Positions 26,347 through 35,848 of a DNA stretch of 48,798 nt are shown here, piece after piece. Made by a program: the position numbers and the translations under genes. Below the pieces are notes generated by a model. It ran no database searches. It was not told where the DNA came from and saw nothing but the letters and a program-made list of their open reading frames with translations. Source of the stretch: Sphingomonadales bacterium (GTDB lineage Bacteria > Pseudomonadota > Alphaproteobacteria > Sphingomonadales > Sphingomonadaceae); contig JAGWTB010000012.1 of NCBI GenBank assembly GCA_028869175.1, positions 1 to 48,798 of the forward strand, in the 5' to 3' direction. Within the stretch, counting starts at the first letter, position 1. Each line of letters opens with the position of its first letter.

Positions 26347-26865
26347 ATGGCCGACGAAGGCAACGTCATTTCCGATCTCGACCTCGGCGGGCCGGTCCCG
26401 AACGGCGAAGACACCCTGCCCAGCGCCGGGATCATCTCGCAGTACGTCAAGGACCTTTCGGTCGAAAACCCGAATGCGCCGGAATGCTTCCAGTGGACCG
26501 ATTCGCCGCAGCTGGACGTGCAGTTCAACATCGCCGCGCGCGCGATCAATGCCGAAGTGCATGAGGTTGAGCTGAAGATCGTGCTCACCGCCAAGGCCGA
26601 TGCCGGCACTGCCTATATCGTCGATCTGACCTACGCCGGGCTGATCGGCTACCGCAATCTTGACGATGGCCAGGCCCACGCCTTCATCTTCGCAGAAGCC
26701 CCGCGCATCCTGTTCCCCTTCGCTCGCCGCGTGGTTGCCGATGCCGTGCGCGATGCCGGCTTCCCGCCGCTGATGCTGGAGCCGATCGATTTCAACGGCC
26801 TCTACATGCAGCAGCTCGCCGCCCAGCAGCAGGCCGAGCAGGGCGAACCGGTCGGCACTGCCTGA
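26347..26865 (+). CDS. secB: protein-export chaperone SecB
   Basis: A 172-residue chaperone that keeps precursor proteins unfolded and hands them to SecA. Family features are ISQYVKDLSVENPNAPE near the N-terminus, the peptide-binding strand VELKIVLTA, and the conserved APRILFPFARRVVADAVRDAGFPPLMLEPIDF. The ATG at 26347 gives the standard N-terminus; the upstream part of the open frame is not conserved. It is divergent from the Tim44-like gene across about 250 nt that should hold both promoters. Confidence 0.96.
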   Translation: MADEGNVISDLDLGGPVPNGEDTLPSAGIISQYVKDLSVENPNAPECFQWTDSPQLDVQFNIAARAINAEVHEVELKIVLTAKADAGTAYIVDLTYAGLIGYRNLDDGQAHAFIFAEAPRILFPFARRVVADAVRDAGFPPLMLEPIDFNGLYMQQLAAQQQAEQGEPVGTA

Positions 26866-26884
26866 GGCACGTGTTGCGCGGCAT

Positions 26885-26962
26885 CCTTCGACGGGCTCGG
26901 GATGAGCGGAGGTTGGCGCGAATCGCCCAGCCAAACCCGCGCGGCCTGAACCTGCCGAAGGC
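26885..26962. repeat. degenerate inverted repeat between secB and murJ
   Basis: CCTTCGACGGGCTCGGG at 26885-26901 and a partly complementary arm near 26946-26962 match at about 13 of 17 positions. The core is the dispersed TTCGACAGGCTCAGG-type repeat seen elsewhere in the window. It may act as a terminator for secB. Confidence 0.4.
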
Positions 26963-26986
26963 CGCGCGCACCTTCCGTCCAAGCGC

Positions 26987-28558
26987 ATGAATCTCGGCAA
27001 GGCTCTTGGCACCGTTGGTGGGTGGACGCTCGCCAGCCGGGTGCTCGGCTTGCTGCGTGACAGCCTGTTCGCGCGCTATGTCGGCGCGAGCTTCGTTTCC
27101 GACGCTTTCCTCGTCGCCTTCCGCCTGCCCAACATGTTCCGCGCGCTGTTCGCCGAAGGGGCGTTTTCGGCGGCCTTCATCCCGATGTTCAACCAGAAGG
27201 TCGGCGATCCCGAAGGGCAGGGGCTGCGCTCGGGGCTGGACTTTGCCGAACAGGCACTGGCCGTGCTCCTGCCGGTGCTGCTCGCGATGACGGTGCTGCT
27301 GGAGTTGTTCGCCTGGCCGGTGACCTACGCCCTGTCGGGCCGGTTCCATGGGGTGAGCCACGAACAGTTCGCCTATGCGGTCCAGCTCTCGCGGCTGACC
27401 ATCCCTTACCTGATGCTGATCAGCCTGGTCTCGCTGTTCGGCGGCATCCTCAATTCGCTGCACAAGTTCTGGGTCAACGCCGCCGCGCCGATCCTGCTCA
27501 ACCTGACGCTGATCGCCGCGCTGCTGCTGTTCCATCACGCCGATCCGATGGTGACGGCGCGCAATCAGGCGATCGCGGTTTCGGTTTCGGGGCTGCTGCA
27601 GCTGATCTGGCTGGCCTGGGCCTGCAAGCTCAACGGGGTGAGCCTGAAGCTGCGCCGCCCGCGCCTCAATCCCGAGGTGAAGCGGCTGCTGGCGCTGATC
27701 TGGCCGGCGGCGGCGGGGGCCGGGGCAGTGCAGATCAACCTGGTGGTCTCCACCTTGCTCGCCGCCTCGCTGCTCGATCACGGCTCGGTTACCTATATCT
27801 ACATGGCCGACCGGCTGAACCAGTTGCCGCTGGGGCTGATCGGCATCGGCCTGGGCACCGTGCTGCTGCCGACGATCTCCCGCCAGCTAGGCGCGGGGCA
27901 GGAAGTTGCGGCGATGGAAACGCAGAACCGGGGCATGGAGCTGGCGCTGCTGCTGACCCTGCCCGCCACGGTGGCGCTGGTGCTGTGCGGAGAGCCGATT
28001 GCCGCCGGGCTGTTCGGCTATGGCAAGTTCGATGCGCAGGACGTGCATTTCACCGCGCAGGCGCTTGCCGCCTTTTCCATCGGTCTGCCCAGCTACGTTC
28101 TGGTGAAGGTGCTGACCCCCGGCTTCTATGCGCGGCAGGATACCAGGACGCCGGTGCGCTATGCCACCCTGTCCATGGTGGTGAACCTGGTCGCCAATCT
28201 CTTGCTGATCGTGCCGCTGCGGCACATGGGTCCGCCGCTGGCGACGGCGCTGGCCTCTACGGTCAACGTCGCCATGTTGTATTACACGCTGGTCAAGCGC
28301 GGTGACTTTGCCGCCGATGCCCGGCTGAAACGCCGCGCGTGGCGGCTGGCGTTGGCGGCGCTGGCGATGGGGCTGACGCTGTGGGCCTTGCAGGACCGGC
28401 TGATGCCCTATGTCCACGGCACCTGGCTGATGCGCGGTGCGGCGCTGGCGGTGCTGGTCACCTCCGGTGCGCTGGTCTATGGGCTCAGCGCCGTCCTGCT
28501 CGGGGCCTTCACCCGGGATGACATCAAGACCTTTTTCCGGCGCAAAAGCGCCGCCTGA
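26987..28558 (+). CDS. murJ: lipid II flippase MurJ
   Basis: A 523-residue polytopic inner-membrane protein of the MviN/MurJ family, which flips undecaprenyl-linked peptidoglycan precursor. The N-terminal signature is [22 protein letters not shown]. The following [30 protein letters not shown] is highly conserved. About 14 membrane segments can be seen. The last segment ends in a basic tail (FFRRKSAA). No strong ribosome site precedes the ATG. trpS follows 17 nt later on the same strand. Confidence 0.96.
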   Translation: MNLGKALGTVGGWTLASRVLGLLRDSLFARYVGASFVSDAFLVAFRLPNMFRALFAEGAFSAAFIPMFNQKVGDPEGQGLRSGLDFAEQALAVLLPVLLAMTVLLELFAWPVTYALSGRFHGVSHEQFAYAVQLSRLTIPYLMLISLVSLFGGILNSLHKFWVNAAAPILLNLTLIAALLLFHHADPMVTARNQAIAVSVSGLLQLIWLAWACKLNGVSLKLRRPRLNPEVKRLLALIWPAAAGAGAVQINLVVSTLLAASLLDHGSVTYIYMADRLNQLPLGLIGIGLGTVLLPTISRQLGAGQEVAAMETQNRGMELALLLTLPATVALVLCGEPIAAGLFGYGKFDAQDVHFTAQALAAFSIGLPSYVLVKVLTPGFYARQDTRTPVRYATLSMVVNLVANLLLIVPLRHMGPPLATALASTVNVAMLYYTLVKRGDFAADARLKRRAWRLALAALAMGLTLWALQDRLMPYVHGTWLMRGAALAVLVTSGALVYGLSAVLLGAFTRDDIKTFFRRKSAA

Positions 28559-28575
28559 CCAACGGACCTGAACCC

Positions 28576-29580
28576 ATGCGCGTCGTTTCCGGCATCCAGC
28601 CCACCGGCAATCTTCACCTCGGCAACTATCTGGGGGCGATCCGCAACTGGGTGAGGATGCAGGATGAGGGCGAGTGCCTGTTCTTCCTCGCGGACCTCCA
28701 CGCGATCAGCCAGCCGCATGTGCCCGCCGAACTCGCCGCCAATACCCGCGAGATGACCGCAGCACTTGTCGCCTGCGGGGTCGATCCAGATCGCTCGGTG
28801 CTGTTCAACCAGACCCAGGTCCCCGCCCATGCCGAGCTGCAATGGCTGCTCAACGGCACGGCGCGGATGGGCTGGCTCAACCGCATGACCCAGTGGAAGG
28901 ACAAGGCGGGCAAGAATCGCGAGGGCCAGTCGGTGGCGCTGTTCACCTACCCGGTGCTCCAGGCTGCCGACGTCCTGCTCTATCAGGCGACCCACGTGCC
29001 GGTGGGCGAGGACCAGAAGCAGCACCTCGAACTGGCGCGCGACATCGCCCAGAAGTTCAACAATGACTTCGCCAGCGAGGACGCGCCCGTCTTCACCCTG
29101 CCCGATCCGATCATCCCGCCCGAGGCCGCCCGGATCATGAGCCTGCGCGACGGTTCGGCGAAGATGAGCAAGTCCGATCCCTCTGACATGAGCCGGATCA
29201 ACCTGACCGACGATGCTGACACCCTGATGAACAAGGTGAAGAAGGCCAAGACCGATCCCGAAGTCCTGCCTTCCGAAAGGGCCGGGCTGGAGGGCCGCCC
29301 GGAAGCTGCCAACCTCGTCGGCATCTACGCCGCCATGGCGGGCACCTCGGTTGACGAGGTTTTACGCGATTTTGCCGGCAAGGGTTTCGGCGCGTTCAAG
29401 CCTGCGCTGGGCGAACTGCTGGTAGAGAAGCTCGCGCCGATCAACGCCCGCTTCATCGATCTGCGCGCCGATCGCACCGCGCTCGACGCCATCCTGCGCA
29501 AGGGGGCGGAAAAGGCCCGCGCGCTGGGCGCGCCGACATTGTCGCGTGCCTACGAAGCGCTGGGGCTGGTGCGGGGTTAG
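28576..29580 (+). CDS. trpS: tryptophan--tRNA ligase
   Basis: A 334-residue class Ic aminoacyl-tRNA synthetase that charges tRNA-Trp. The HIGH-type motif is [13 protein letters not shown] at residues 9-21, and the KMSKS motif ([10 protein letters not shown]) is near residue 197. Other conserved parts are [10 protein letters not shown] and [30 protein letters not shown]. Length is typical. It is co-directional with murJ and probably in the same transcript. Confidence 0.97.
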   Translation: MRVVSGIQPTGNLHLGNYLGAIRNWVRMQDEGECLFFLADLHAISQPHVPAELAANTREMTAALVACGVDPDRSVLFNQTQVPAHAELQWLLNGTARMGWLNRMTQWKDKAGKNREGQSVALFTYPVLQAADVLLYQATHVPVGEDQKQHLELARDIAQKFNNDFASEDAPVFTLPDPIIPPEAARIMSLRDGSAKMSKSDPSDMSRINLTDDADTLMNKVKKAKTDPEVLPSERAGLEGRPEAANLVGIYAAMAGTSVDEVLRDFAGKGFGAFKPALGELLVEKLAPINARFIDLRADRTALDAILRKGAEKARALGAPTLSRAYEALGLVRG

Positions 29581-29753
29581 TCTCCCCAGCACGTACACCC
29601 TCCCCTTCAGGCGAGAAGCTCTCTCCATCCCACTCCGGGACAGTGCCATTCAACGGCTGTTCAGCGTCACAGGCCTAGGGCATGATGCTGGCGGGGAAAC
29701 CATAACAGCCCGGCACCTGCGGGTGCATGGGTCGCATCACTGGAGGCACTGAG

Positions 29754-30467
29754 ATGTCCGTTCAATTCCGCACGATGGCCCGGGGCCTGAAGCTGGCGCT
29801 GGCACCAGTCGCGCTGCTGGGGCTGTCTGCCTGCGCGCAGAACTTCAACGCCGATGTTTCGCGCTATGCCACGCAGCTGCCTGCACCGGCAGGACAGAGC
29901 TTCGCCGTGGTGGCTGACGATCCGGCGCTGGCCGGTGGTCTCGAGTTTTCGCAATACGCGCGTCTGGTCGAAGCGCGCATGGCGCAGCTGGGCTACCAGC
30001 CGGCGGCCAATCCCGAAACGGCCACGCTGCTGGTCCGCTTTGACTACGGCGTCGACAAGGGGCGCGAGCGGGTACGCTCTGCGCCGATGACCTACGATCC
30101 GTTCTGGTCGCCGTGGTACGGCTATGGCCGCATGGGCTACTGGGGCGGGCCGGGCTATTTCGGACGCGGCGGCTACTACGGCCGCGGCGGGTTCTATGGC
30201 CACGGCATGTGGGGCTATGGCTGGAACGATCCGTGGTTCGACAATGGCTATGAGAACTACCCCGTCTACACCAGCGGCATCGAACTGAAAATCGATCGCC
30301 GGGCCGACGGCCAGCGCCTGTTCGAAGGCAAGGCCGAAGCGGCCTCCACCTCGAACCGGCTGCCCTATCTGGTGCCCAATCTGGTGGAAGCCATGTTCAC
30401 CGATTTCCCCGGCCACAACGGCGAAACCGTGCGCATCTCGGTAGCGCCGGAGAAGCAGCGGAAATAA
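29754..30467 (+). CDS. DUF4136 lipoprotein with Gly/Tyr-rich insert
   Basis: A 237-residue lipoprotein (lipobox LLGLSACA, Cys26). The N-terminal half (FNADVSRYATQLPAPAGQSFAVV, then LEFSQYARLVEARMAQLGYQ) and the C-terminal SGIELKIDRRADGQRLFEGKAEA segment match DUF4136, a family of envelope lipoproteins of unknown role. Between them, at about residues 112-160, is a striking stretch of Gly, Tyr, Trp, Phe and Arg (repeats like GRGGYYGRGGFYG), probably flexible and exposed. A GGAGG ribosome site precedes the ATG. A GNRA-loop terminator follows the gene. Confidence 0.85.
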   Translation: MSVQFRTMARGLKLALAPVALLGLSACAQNFNADVSRYATQLPAPAGQSFAVVADDPALAGGLEFSQYARLVEARMAQLGYQPAANPETATLLVRFDYGVDKGRERVRSAPMTYDPFWSPWYGYGRMGYWGGPGYFGRGGYYGRGGFYGHGMWGYGWNDPWFDNGYENYPVYTSGIELKIDRRADGQRLFEGKAEAASTSNRLPYLVPNLVEAMFTDFPGHNGETVRISVAPEKQRK

Positions 30468-30494
30468 GGCCAAGCCGCATTTCAGTCAGCGAGA

Positions 30495-30529
30495 GGGCGG
30501 AAGTGGCAACGCTTCCGCCCATTTTCGTT
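30495..30529 (+). terminator. terminator of the DUF4136 gene
   Basis: GGGCGGAAG at 30495-30503 pairs with CTTCCGCCC at 30512-30520. Two more pairs (one G-U) close a GCAA tetraloop at 30506-30509. ATTTTCGTT follows the stem, as in an intrinsic terminator. Confidence 0.7.
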
Positions 30530-30589
30530 CGGGCAGGCAGGGCTGGAGCCAAGGTTCTTTGCCCCCAAATCGCACCACAGGCTTATGCC

Positions 30590-30660
30590 CGCTCGTGTCG
30601 AGCGAAGTCGAGACACGCTGGCGCTGCGCGGACGTGTCTCGACTTCGCTCGACACGAGCG
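30590..30660. repeat. perfect 28-bp palindrome
   Basis: The arms 30590-30617 and 30633-30660 are exact inverted copies around a 15-nt loop. The core TCGTGTCGAGC...GTCGAGACACG is shared with the palindrome at 45499-45571. It lies between the DUF4136 gene and dut, which converge. It looks like a sphingomonad dispersed palindromic repeat. Confidence 0.85.
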
Positions 30661-30692
30661 GAGCTGGATAATTCCGTTCAAACTGACTGTGG

Positions 30693-31163
30693 TTAACTCC
30701 CCAGCGCGACAACCCCGCCGGTGCTGCCAAAGCCACCTTCGCCCCGCGCCGTCTCGTCCAGTTCCGCCACTTCCAGCCAGCCGGCCCGCGTGACCGGGGC
30801 GAGGACGAGTTGCGCCACGCGGTCGCCCCGGCGGATGGCGAAGGGCTCGGCTCCGTGGTTGATCAGGATCACCTTCAATTCGCCGCGATAGTCGCTGTCG
30901 ATCGTGCCGGGGGTGTTGGGCACGGTGACCCCGTGCTTGAGCGCGAGGCCTGAACGCGGGCGAACCTGCACTTCGTAGCCATGCGGGATCGCCAGCGCGA
31001 GGCCGGTGGCGACAGCGTGGCGCGCGCCGGGGGCCAGCGTGACGTCTTCGGCGGCAACCACATCCATCCCGGCGGCTCCGGCGGTGGCATAGCCGGGCAG
31101 GTCCAGCCCCTCTCCGTGCGGCAGGCGCTTGACCATGACGGGCACTGGTTCAGGCGAATGCAT
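30693..31163 (-). CDS. dut: dUTP diphosphatase
   Basis: A 156-residue trimeric dUTPase that removes dUTP and supplies dUMP for thymidylate. All five motifs are present: [36 protein letters not shown] and the C-terminal GEGGFGSTG, which ends a few residues before the stop. The start at 31163 has an AAAGGA site 7 nt upstream and overlaps the coaBC stop by 14 nt; an internal ATG at 31136 is the alternative. It ends the ubiE-ubiB-coaBC-dut operon. Confidence 0.95.
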   Translation of the reverse strand: MHSPEPVPVMVKRLPHGEGLDLPGYATAGAAGMDVVAAEDVTLAPGARHAVATGLALAIPHGYEVQVRPRSGLALKHGVTVPNTPGTIDSDYRGELKVILINHGAEPFAIRRGDRVAQLVLAPVTRAGWLEVAELDETARGEGGFGSTGGVVALGS

Positions 31164-32388
31164 CGGCAATCCTTTCGACGAGCGCGCGGGCGACGTCTTC
31201 CTTGGGCATTTCCGGCAGGCTTTCGGTGCCGCTGGCGGTGATGATGTGAACGGCGTTGGCATGCCCGCCCATCACGTCTCCCGAAACGTCATTGGCGACA
31301 ATCCAGTCCGCCCCCTTGCGGGCGCGCTTGGCCGTGGCGTGATCGATCACCCGCTCGGTCTCTGCCGCGAAGCCGACCAGCAGGCGCGGGCGCTGCGGGC
31401 TTTGGGCAAGCGCGGCGAGGATGTCGGGATTTTCGGCCAGGTGCAGCGGCGGCACCTTGCCGGAACCGTCCTTCTTGAGCTTCTGCCCGGCCTCTTCCGC
31501 CGCACGCCAGTCAGCCACGGCGGCGACCATCACTGCGACATCGGCGGGCAGGGCGGCTTCGACCGCCGCCGCCATCTGCCGCGCGGTTTCCACGTCCACC
31601 CGGTCAACCCCCGGCGGGGTGGGCAGGTGGACCGGCCCCGCCACCAGCGTCACCCGTGCGCCCGCCTCGGCGGCGGCAGCGGCGATGGCGAAGCCCTGCT
31701 TGCCCGAAGACCGATTGGCGATGTAGCGTACCGGATCGATCGGCTCATGCGTCGGCCCGGCGGTGATGAGGACATGTTTTCCGAACAGCGGGCGGTGGCG
31801 TTCGGGGGCGAAGTCGGGCTGGCCTTCTAGCGGCTGGCTGTGCCCATGCGTTGCCAGTGCCGCACCAATCTCCGCCCAGACCGCTTCCGGTTCGGGCAGC
31901 CGCCCCGGTCCAAACTCGCCGCAGGCCATCGCGCCTTCGTCGGGCTCCATCACCGTGACACCCGAAGCGCGCAGGGTGGCGACATTGCGCCGGGTGGCAG
32001 GGTGCTGCCACATGCGCACGTTCATGGCTGGCACGGCCAGCACCGGCTTGTCCGTGGCCAGCAGCAGCGTGGTGGCGAGATCGTCGGCGATGCCGGCGGC
32101 CATCTTCGCCATGAGGTCTGCCGTCGCGGGGCAGACCACCACCAGATCGGCGGCGCGGCTGAGCTGGATGTGGCCCATCTCGACCTCGTTCTTGAGGTCC
32201 CACAGCGTGGTGTGGACAGGGTTCTCGCTCAGCGCGGCCAGCGTCATGGCGGTGACGAAGTGCGAACCGCCCTCGGTCAGCACACAGGCTACGCTGCCGC
32301 CGCCCTTGCGGATCAGGCGGACCAGTTCGCAGCTCTTGTAGGCAGCGATGCCACCGCCGATGACGAGGAGGATGCGCGGGTCAGCCAT
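31150..32388 (-). CDS. coaBC: bifunctional phosphopantothenoylcysteine decarboxylase/synthetase
   Basis: A 412-residue two-domain enzyme for two steps of coenzyme A synthesis. The N-terminal flavin CoaC domain has the start [19 protein letters not shown], the PAMNVRMW motif and the active-site loop [14 protein letters not shown]. The C-terminal CoaB domain starts near [20 protein letters not shown] and includes the RSSGKQG motif. The start overlaps the upstream membrane-protein gene by 8 nt and the end overlaps dut, which indicates one operon. Confidence 0.96.
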   Translation of the reverse strand: MADPRILLVIGGGIAAYKSCELVRLIRKGGGSVACVLTEGGSHFVTAMTLAALSENPVHTTLWDLKNEVEMGHIQLSRAADLVVVCPATADLMAKMAAGIADDLATTLLLATDKPVLAVPAMNVRMWQHPATRRNVATLRASGVTVMEPDEGAMACGEFGPGRLPEPEAVWAEIGAALATHGHSQPLEGQPDFAPERHRPLFGKHVLITAGPTHEPIDPVRYIANRSSGKQGFAIAAAAAEAGARVTLVAGPVHLPTPPGVDRVDVETARQMAAAVEAALPADVAVMVAAVADWRAAEEAGQKLKKDGSGKVPPLHLAENPDILAALAQSPQRPRLLVGFAAETERVIDHATAKRARKGADWIVANDVSGDVMGGHANAVHIITASGTESLPEMPKEDVARALVERIADAFA

Positions 32389-33505
32389 GTTTCCCCTTTG
32401 CCGAAGCGATCAGCGATTGCACGGCCATGGGCGCAAAGGTGAAGCCGATGAACATGGCGGGCGCGATCATTGCCCCCCAATAGAAGTTATCGGGCCGTCC
32501 GGCGATCATGAATCCCGTGCCGTAGCCCAGGAACAGCAAGCTGCCGAAGGTGCCGGCGGGGCTCTTCCAGCCGCACCAGCCCAGCGTCATCAGCACCACC
32601 GCCGGCCCGGCCAGCCAGTGCGGCAGGAAACGCAGGCTGCTGGACAGCGCGACGTCCGACAGCCAGCCGCTCAACCCGCGCAGCGCCAGCCAGGATGGCG
32701 AGGGCGGATCGCCCGGCGTCACCTGCGCGGCGATCACGTGCAGGTGCAGGCCGAGCGCGGCGAGGAAAGCCAGCGCCAGCGTGATCCACGCCGCGCTTTC
32801 CTTCCAGTCGCGCCGCCAGCCGGCCATGGCCGCCATCAGCAGCACGAAGGGCAGCGAATGTTCGCGGATCGCCAGCGCCAGCGCCGCGACCGCCAGTGAG
32901 GCCGCCCAGCGCCGACCGGGCCGGTGCAGGCCGAACGACAGCACCAGCAACATCCCGGCCCACAATTCATGTAGCGCGAAGTAATAGCGATTGAGCCCCA
33001 GCGAGGTGCCGACAAACAGGAACGCTGCCGCGATCAGCCGCTTGTCCATACCGCCCGGCTCCTCGCCCAGACGGCGCCACCAGACGACCATGCAGGCGGC
33101 CAGCAGCACCAGCGCGGCGGCCATCTGCCCGCCATCGCCAAGCCAGGCGTTGAGATAGGCCAGCGTCGGCAGCCGCACTGCCAGGCCAGGCCGCACCGGG
33201 AAGTTGAGCCGGCGCTGCTCGCCGACGATGAATGCGTAGTAATTCTCACCCTTGCGAATGCGTTCGACGGCGATGTCGTAGAGCTTGAGATCGGTGTCGC
33301 GCGGACGTTCGGCTGCGGGCGGCGCTGCGGTTCCACCGGTAACCGTCGCCGTGCCTGCCGCCTGGTCCAGCGGGCCGGATGCCGCCACGACCGGTACCAG
33401 TGCGGCCGCGATCATCAGCGCCAGTAACAGCGCCAGCACCAGCCGGGCGGGCGCGGCGCGCCAATGCGCGAAGCGGTCCCATTCCGGCGCGACTGCCGCC
33501 GTCAT
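32381..33505 (-). CDS. polytopic membrane protein, unknown
   Basis: A 374-residue protein with an N-terminal membrane segment, a periplasmic loop of about 100 residues with DLKLYDIAVERIRKGENYYAF, and then about eight hydrophobic segments. The arrangement is reminiscent of GT-C type glycosyltransferases, but I see no firm motif and do not assign a function. The ATG at 33505 overlaps the ubiB stop by 4 nt (ATGA) and its end overlaps coaBC by 8 nt, so it is locked into the ubiE-ubiB-coaBC-dut operon. Confidence 0.8.
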   Translation of the reverse strand: MTAAVAPEWDRFAHWRAAPARLVLALLLALMIAAALVPVVAASGPLDQAAGTATVTGGTAAPPAAERPRDTDLKLYDIAVERIRKGENYYAFIVGEQRRLNFPVRPGLAVRLPTLAYLNAWLGDGGQMAAALVLLAACMVVWWRRLGEEPGGMDKRLIAAAFLFVGTSLGLNRYYFALHELWAGMLLVLSFGLHRPGRRWAASLAVAALALAIREHSLPFVLLMAAMAGWRRDWKESAAWITLALAFLAALGLHLHVIAAQVTPGDPPSPSWLALRGLSGWLSDVALSSSLRFLPHWLAGPAVVLMTLGWCGWKSPAGTFGSLLFLGYGTGFMIAGRPDNFYWGAMIAPAMFIGFTFAPMAVQSLIASAKGKHG

Positions 33506-35058
33506 CCGGGCAGGGCCCAGTGCATCGCGGCAAACACCGCCGCGCCGCCGGCGATGGCGGAGAGCAGGTAGCCCAGCCAACCGGACGACGCGCCCGGCTT
33601 GCGATCCCACATCAGCGCCACTTCGGGCAGCGGAGCCTGATCGGGCGCGCCGCCCCTGGCCGGGAAGCGGTCTTCGATGCGGCGGATCAGGTCAGGCAGG
33701 CGCAGCAGCGTCTGCGTGTTTTCGCGCAGCCGGTCGGCGACGAAGGTTTCGGGCCCCAGTTCATCGCGGATCCACGCCTTCACGAAAGGCCCGGAAATGT
33801 CCCACATGTTGATGCCGGGATTGAGCGAGGTCGCCAGTCCCTCCACCATGACCATGGTCTTCTGCAGCAACAGCAGATGCGGCTGGGTTTCCATGTCGAA
33901 ATCGCGGGTGATGGCGAACAGCCCGTCGAGCATCTGGCCGACCGAAAGTTCGGCCACCGGCTTGCCGCGCATCGGTTCGCCCACAGCGCGCAGCGCCGTG
34001 GCGAATTCATCGACCGAATGGTAGCTGGGCACATATTGTGCCTCGAAATGGATCTCGGCGACGCGGCGGTAATTGCCCGTGGTCAGGCCGTAGAGAATTT
34101 CCGCGAGCCATTGGCGGGCGCGGCGGTCGATCCGGCCCATGATCCCGAAATCGATTGCAGCCACCGTGCCGTCGTCCTGCACGAACAGGTTGCCCTGGTG
34201 CATGTCGGCGTGGAAGAATCCGGCGGCGATGGCCTGGGTGAGGAAGGCGAGCACCAGCCGGTTGGCCAGCGCGTTGCGGTCGATCCCCTGGGCGTCGAGC
34301 GCGTCGAGGTCGCTCATCTTGACCCCGTCGACCCAGTCCAGCGTCATTACCCGGCCGCAGGTACGGTCCCAGTCGATGCCGGGAACCCGGTAACCGTCGA
34401 AGCCCTTCATCGCCTCGGCGAGTTCGGAGGCGGAGGCGGCCTCGCGCCGCAGATCAAGTTCGCGCGCGGTCCAGCGCTTGAAATTGGCGACCACGGCACG
34501 CGGGCGCAGCCGCGCGGCTTCTCCGCCGAGTGCTTCGAGATGGGCGGCGGCCCATTCGTAAGTCTCGATGTCGCGATCCAGCTTTTCGCGGATGCCGGGG
34601 CGCAGCACCTTGACCGCTACCTTGCGGCCCTCGGTCGTCACCGCGCGGTGGACCTGCGCGATGGAAGCCGCGCCAACGGCCTCTTCCTCGATGGAGGCGA
34701 AAAGTTCGCCGACAGGCCGCCCGAAACTCGCCTCGATCTCGCGGCGGATCACAGCGAAGCCGACCGGCGGCAGGCTGTCCTGCAGCGTCAGCAGGTTGTG
34801 CGCCGCTTCCTCGCCCACCAGATCGGGTCTGGTCGCCAACGCCTGCCCCAGCTTGATCGCCGCCGGGCCAATGTCGTGAAAGGCCCCGGCATAGTCGGGC
34901 ACGGCGGGCTGGATCGTGCCAAACCGCGCGATGCGGCAAAGCCGGCGGACGGGGGCAGGGGTGTTGACCCCGTCCTCGATGATCCGCAGCGCTCCGTGCC
35001 TTGCCAGCACGCGGCCCCAGCGCAGCAGGCGCAGGATATGGGTGGCCGGACGGGTCAT
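33502..35058 (-). CDS. ubiB: UbiB, ABC1/ADCK-type kinase-like ubiquinone biosynthesis protein
   Basis: A 518-residue protein needed for ubiquinone synthesis. It has the atypical kinase features: the KxGQ motif in AAIKLGQALATRPDL, the Ala-rich loop VGAASIAQVH, the ATP-site Lys in KVAVKVLRPGI, the catalytic FHADMHQGNLFV and the metal-binding IDFGIMGRI. A C-terminal hydrophobic stretch (LGYLLSAIAGGAAVFAAMHW) anchors it in the membrane. ubiE lies 4 nt upstream on the same strand, consistent with the same pathway. Confidence 0.95.
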   Translation of the reverse strand: MTRPATHILRLLRWGRVLARHGALRIIEDGVNTPAPVRRLCRIARFGTIQPAVPDYAGAFHDIGPAAIKLGQALATRPDLVGEEAAHNLLTLQDSLPPVGFAVIRREIEASFGRPVGELFASIEEEAVGAASIAQVHRAVTTEGRKVAVKVLRPGIREKLDRDIETYEWAAAHLEALGGEAARLRPRAVVANFKRWTARELDLRREAASASELAEAMKGFDGYRVPGIDWDRTCGRVMTLDWVDGVKMSDLDALDAQGIDRNALANRLVLAFLTQAIAAGFFHADMHQGNLFVQDDGTVAAIDFGIMGRIDRRARQWLAEILYGLTTGNYRRVAEIHFEAQYVPSYHSVDEFATALRAVGEPMRGKPVAELSVGQMLDGLFAITRDFDMETQPHLLLLQKTMVMVEGLATSLNPGINMWDISGPFVKAWIRDELGPETFVADRLRENTQTLLRLPDLIRRIEDRFPARGGAPDQAPLPEVALMWDRKPGASSGWLGYLLSAIAGGAAVFAAMHWALPG

Positions 35059-35062
35059 GCGG

Positions 35063-35794
35063 CTAGATTTTCCATCCCGAATGGATTGCCACCAGACCGC
35101 CCAGGATGGGTTCCACCTTTGTGCGGGTGAAGCCGGCTGCGCGGATCATGCCCTCAAATTCGGGCATCGGCGGGAAGCGGCGGATCGATTCGATCAGGTA
35201 GCGATACGAATCGGCGTCTCCGGCGATCATCGAACCCAGCTTGGGCACCAGCCTGTGCGAATAAGCGTCGTAGGCCTCCTTGAAGCCCGGCCATTCGGTG
35301 GTGGAAAATTCAAGGCAGAAGAACCGCCCGCCGTGCTTCAGAACGCGGTGCGCCTCGGCCAGCGCCTGATCGATCCGGGTGACGTTCCGGATGCCGAAAG
35401 CGATGGTGTAGGCATCGAAGAAACGGTCGCCGAAGCTCAATTCCTCGGCGTTCTGGCGTGACCAGACGAGGCCGTCGATCCCGCGCTCCATTGCGCGTTC
35501 GATGCCGACATCGAGCATGTCCTGATTGATGTCCGATACGGTAACCGAGGCGCCGCGCTCGGCCATGCGGAACGCGATGTCGCCGGTGCCGCCGGCCATG
35601 TCGAGAATGGCCTCGCCGTCACGCGGCTTTACCCGCCGCACGAAGCGATCCTTCCACAGCCGGTGCATGCCGGCCGACATGGCATCGTTCATCACGTCGT
35701 ACTTCCTGGCGACGCTGGAAAACACCGCGCCGACGCGCTCGGTCTTCTCCTCGGGAGAGACCTCTTCGTAACCGAAGGAAACCTGTTCGCTCAT
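35063..35794 (-). CDS. ubiE: UbiE, ubiquinone/menaquinone biosynthesis C-methyltransferase
   Basis: A 243-residue SAM-dependent methyltransferase acting on the quinone ring. The start region FGYEEVSPEEKTERVGAVFSSVARKYDVMND is diagnostic. The SAM motif is LDMAGGTGDIAFRM and the later IAFGIRNVTRIDQALAEAHRVLKHGG matches the family. It heads the minus-strand operon with ubiB and is divergent from mutM with 54 nt between starts, which should contain both promoters. Confidence 0.96.
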   Translation of the reverse strand: MSEQVSFGYEEVSPEEKTERVGAVFSSVARKYDVMNDAMSAGMHRLWKDRFVRRVKPRDGEAILDMAGGTGDIAFRMAERGASVTVSDINQDMLDVGIERAMERGIDGLVWSRQNAEELSFGDRFFDAYTIAFGIRNVTRIDQALAEAHRVLKHGGRFFCLEFSTTEWPGFKEAYDAYSHRLVPKLGSMIAGDADSYRYLIESIRRFPPMPEFEGMIRAAGFTRTKVEPILGGLVAIHSGWKI

Positions 35795-35848
35795 GGCGAT
35801 GCCCTTAGGGGGAATTGCCGCGCGGGCAAAGGGTGATAGAGCAGGACG

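Noticed and set aside
30590..30660. intrinsic terminator
   Set aside because: The 28-bp perfect arms and the related copy at 45.5 kb point to a repeat family; there is no U-run, and a better terminator lies at 30495-30529.
33379..35130. 583-codon open frame antisense to ubiB
   Set aside because: UbiB motifs are intact on the other strand; the antisense product shows no recognisable features.
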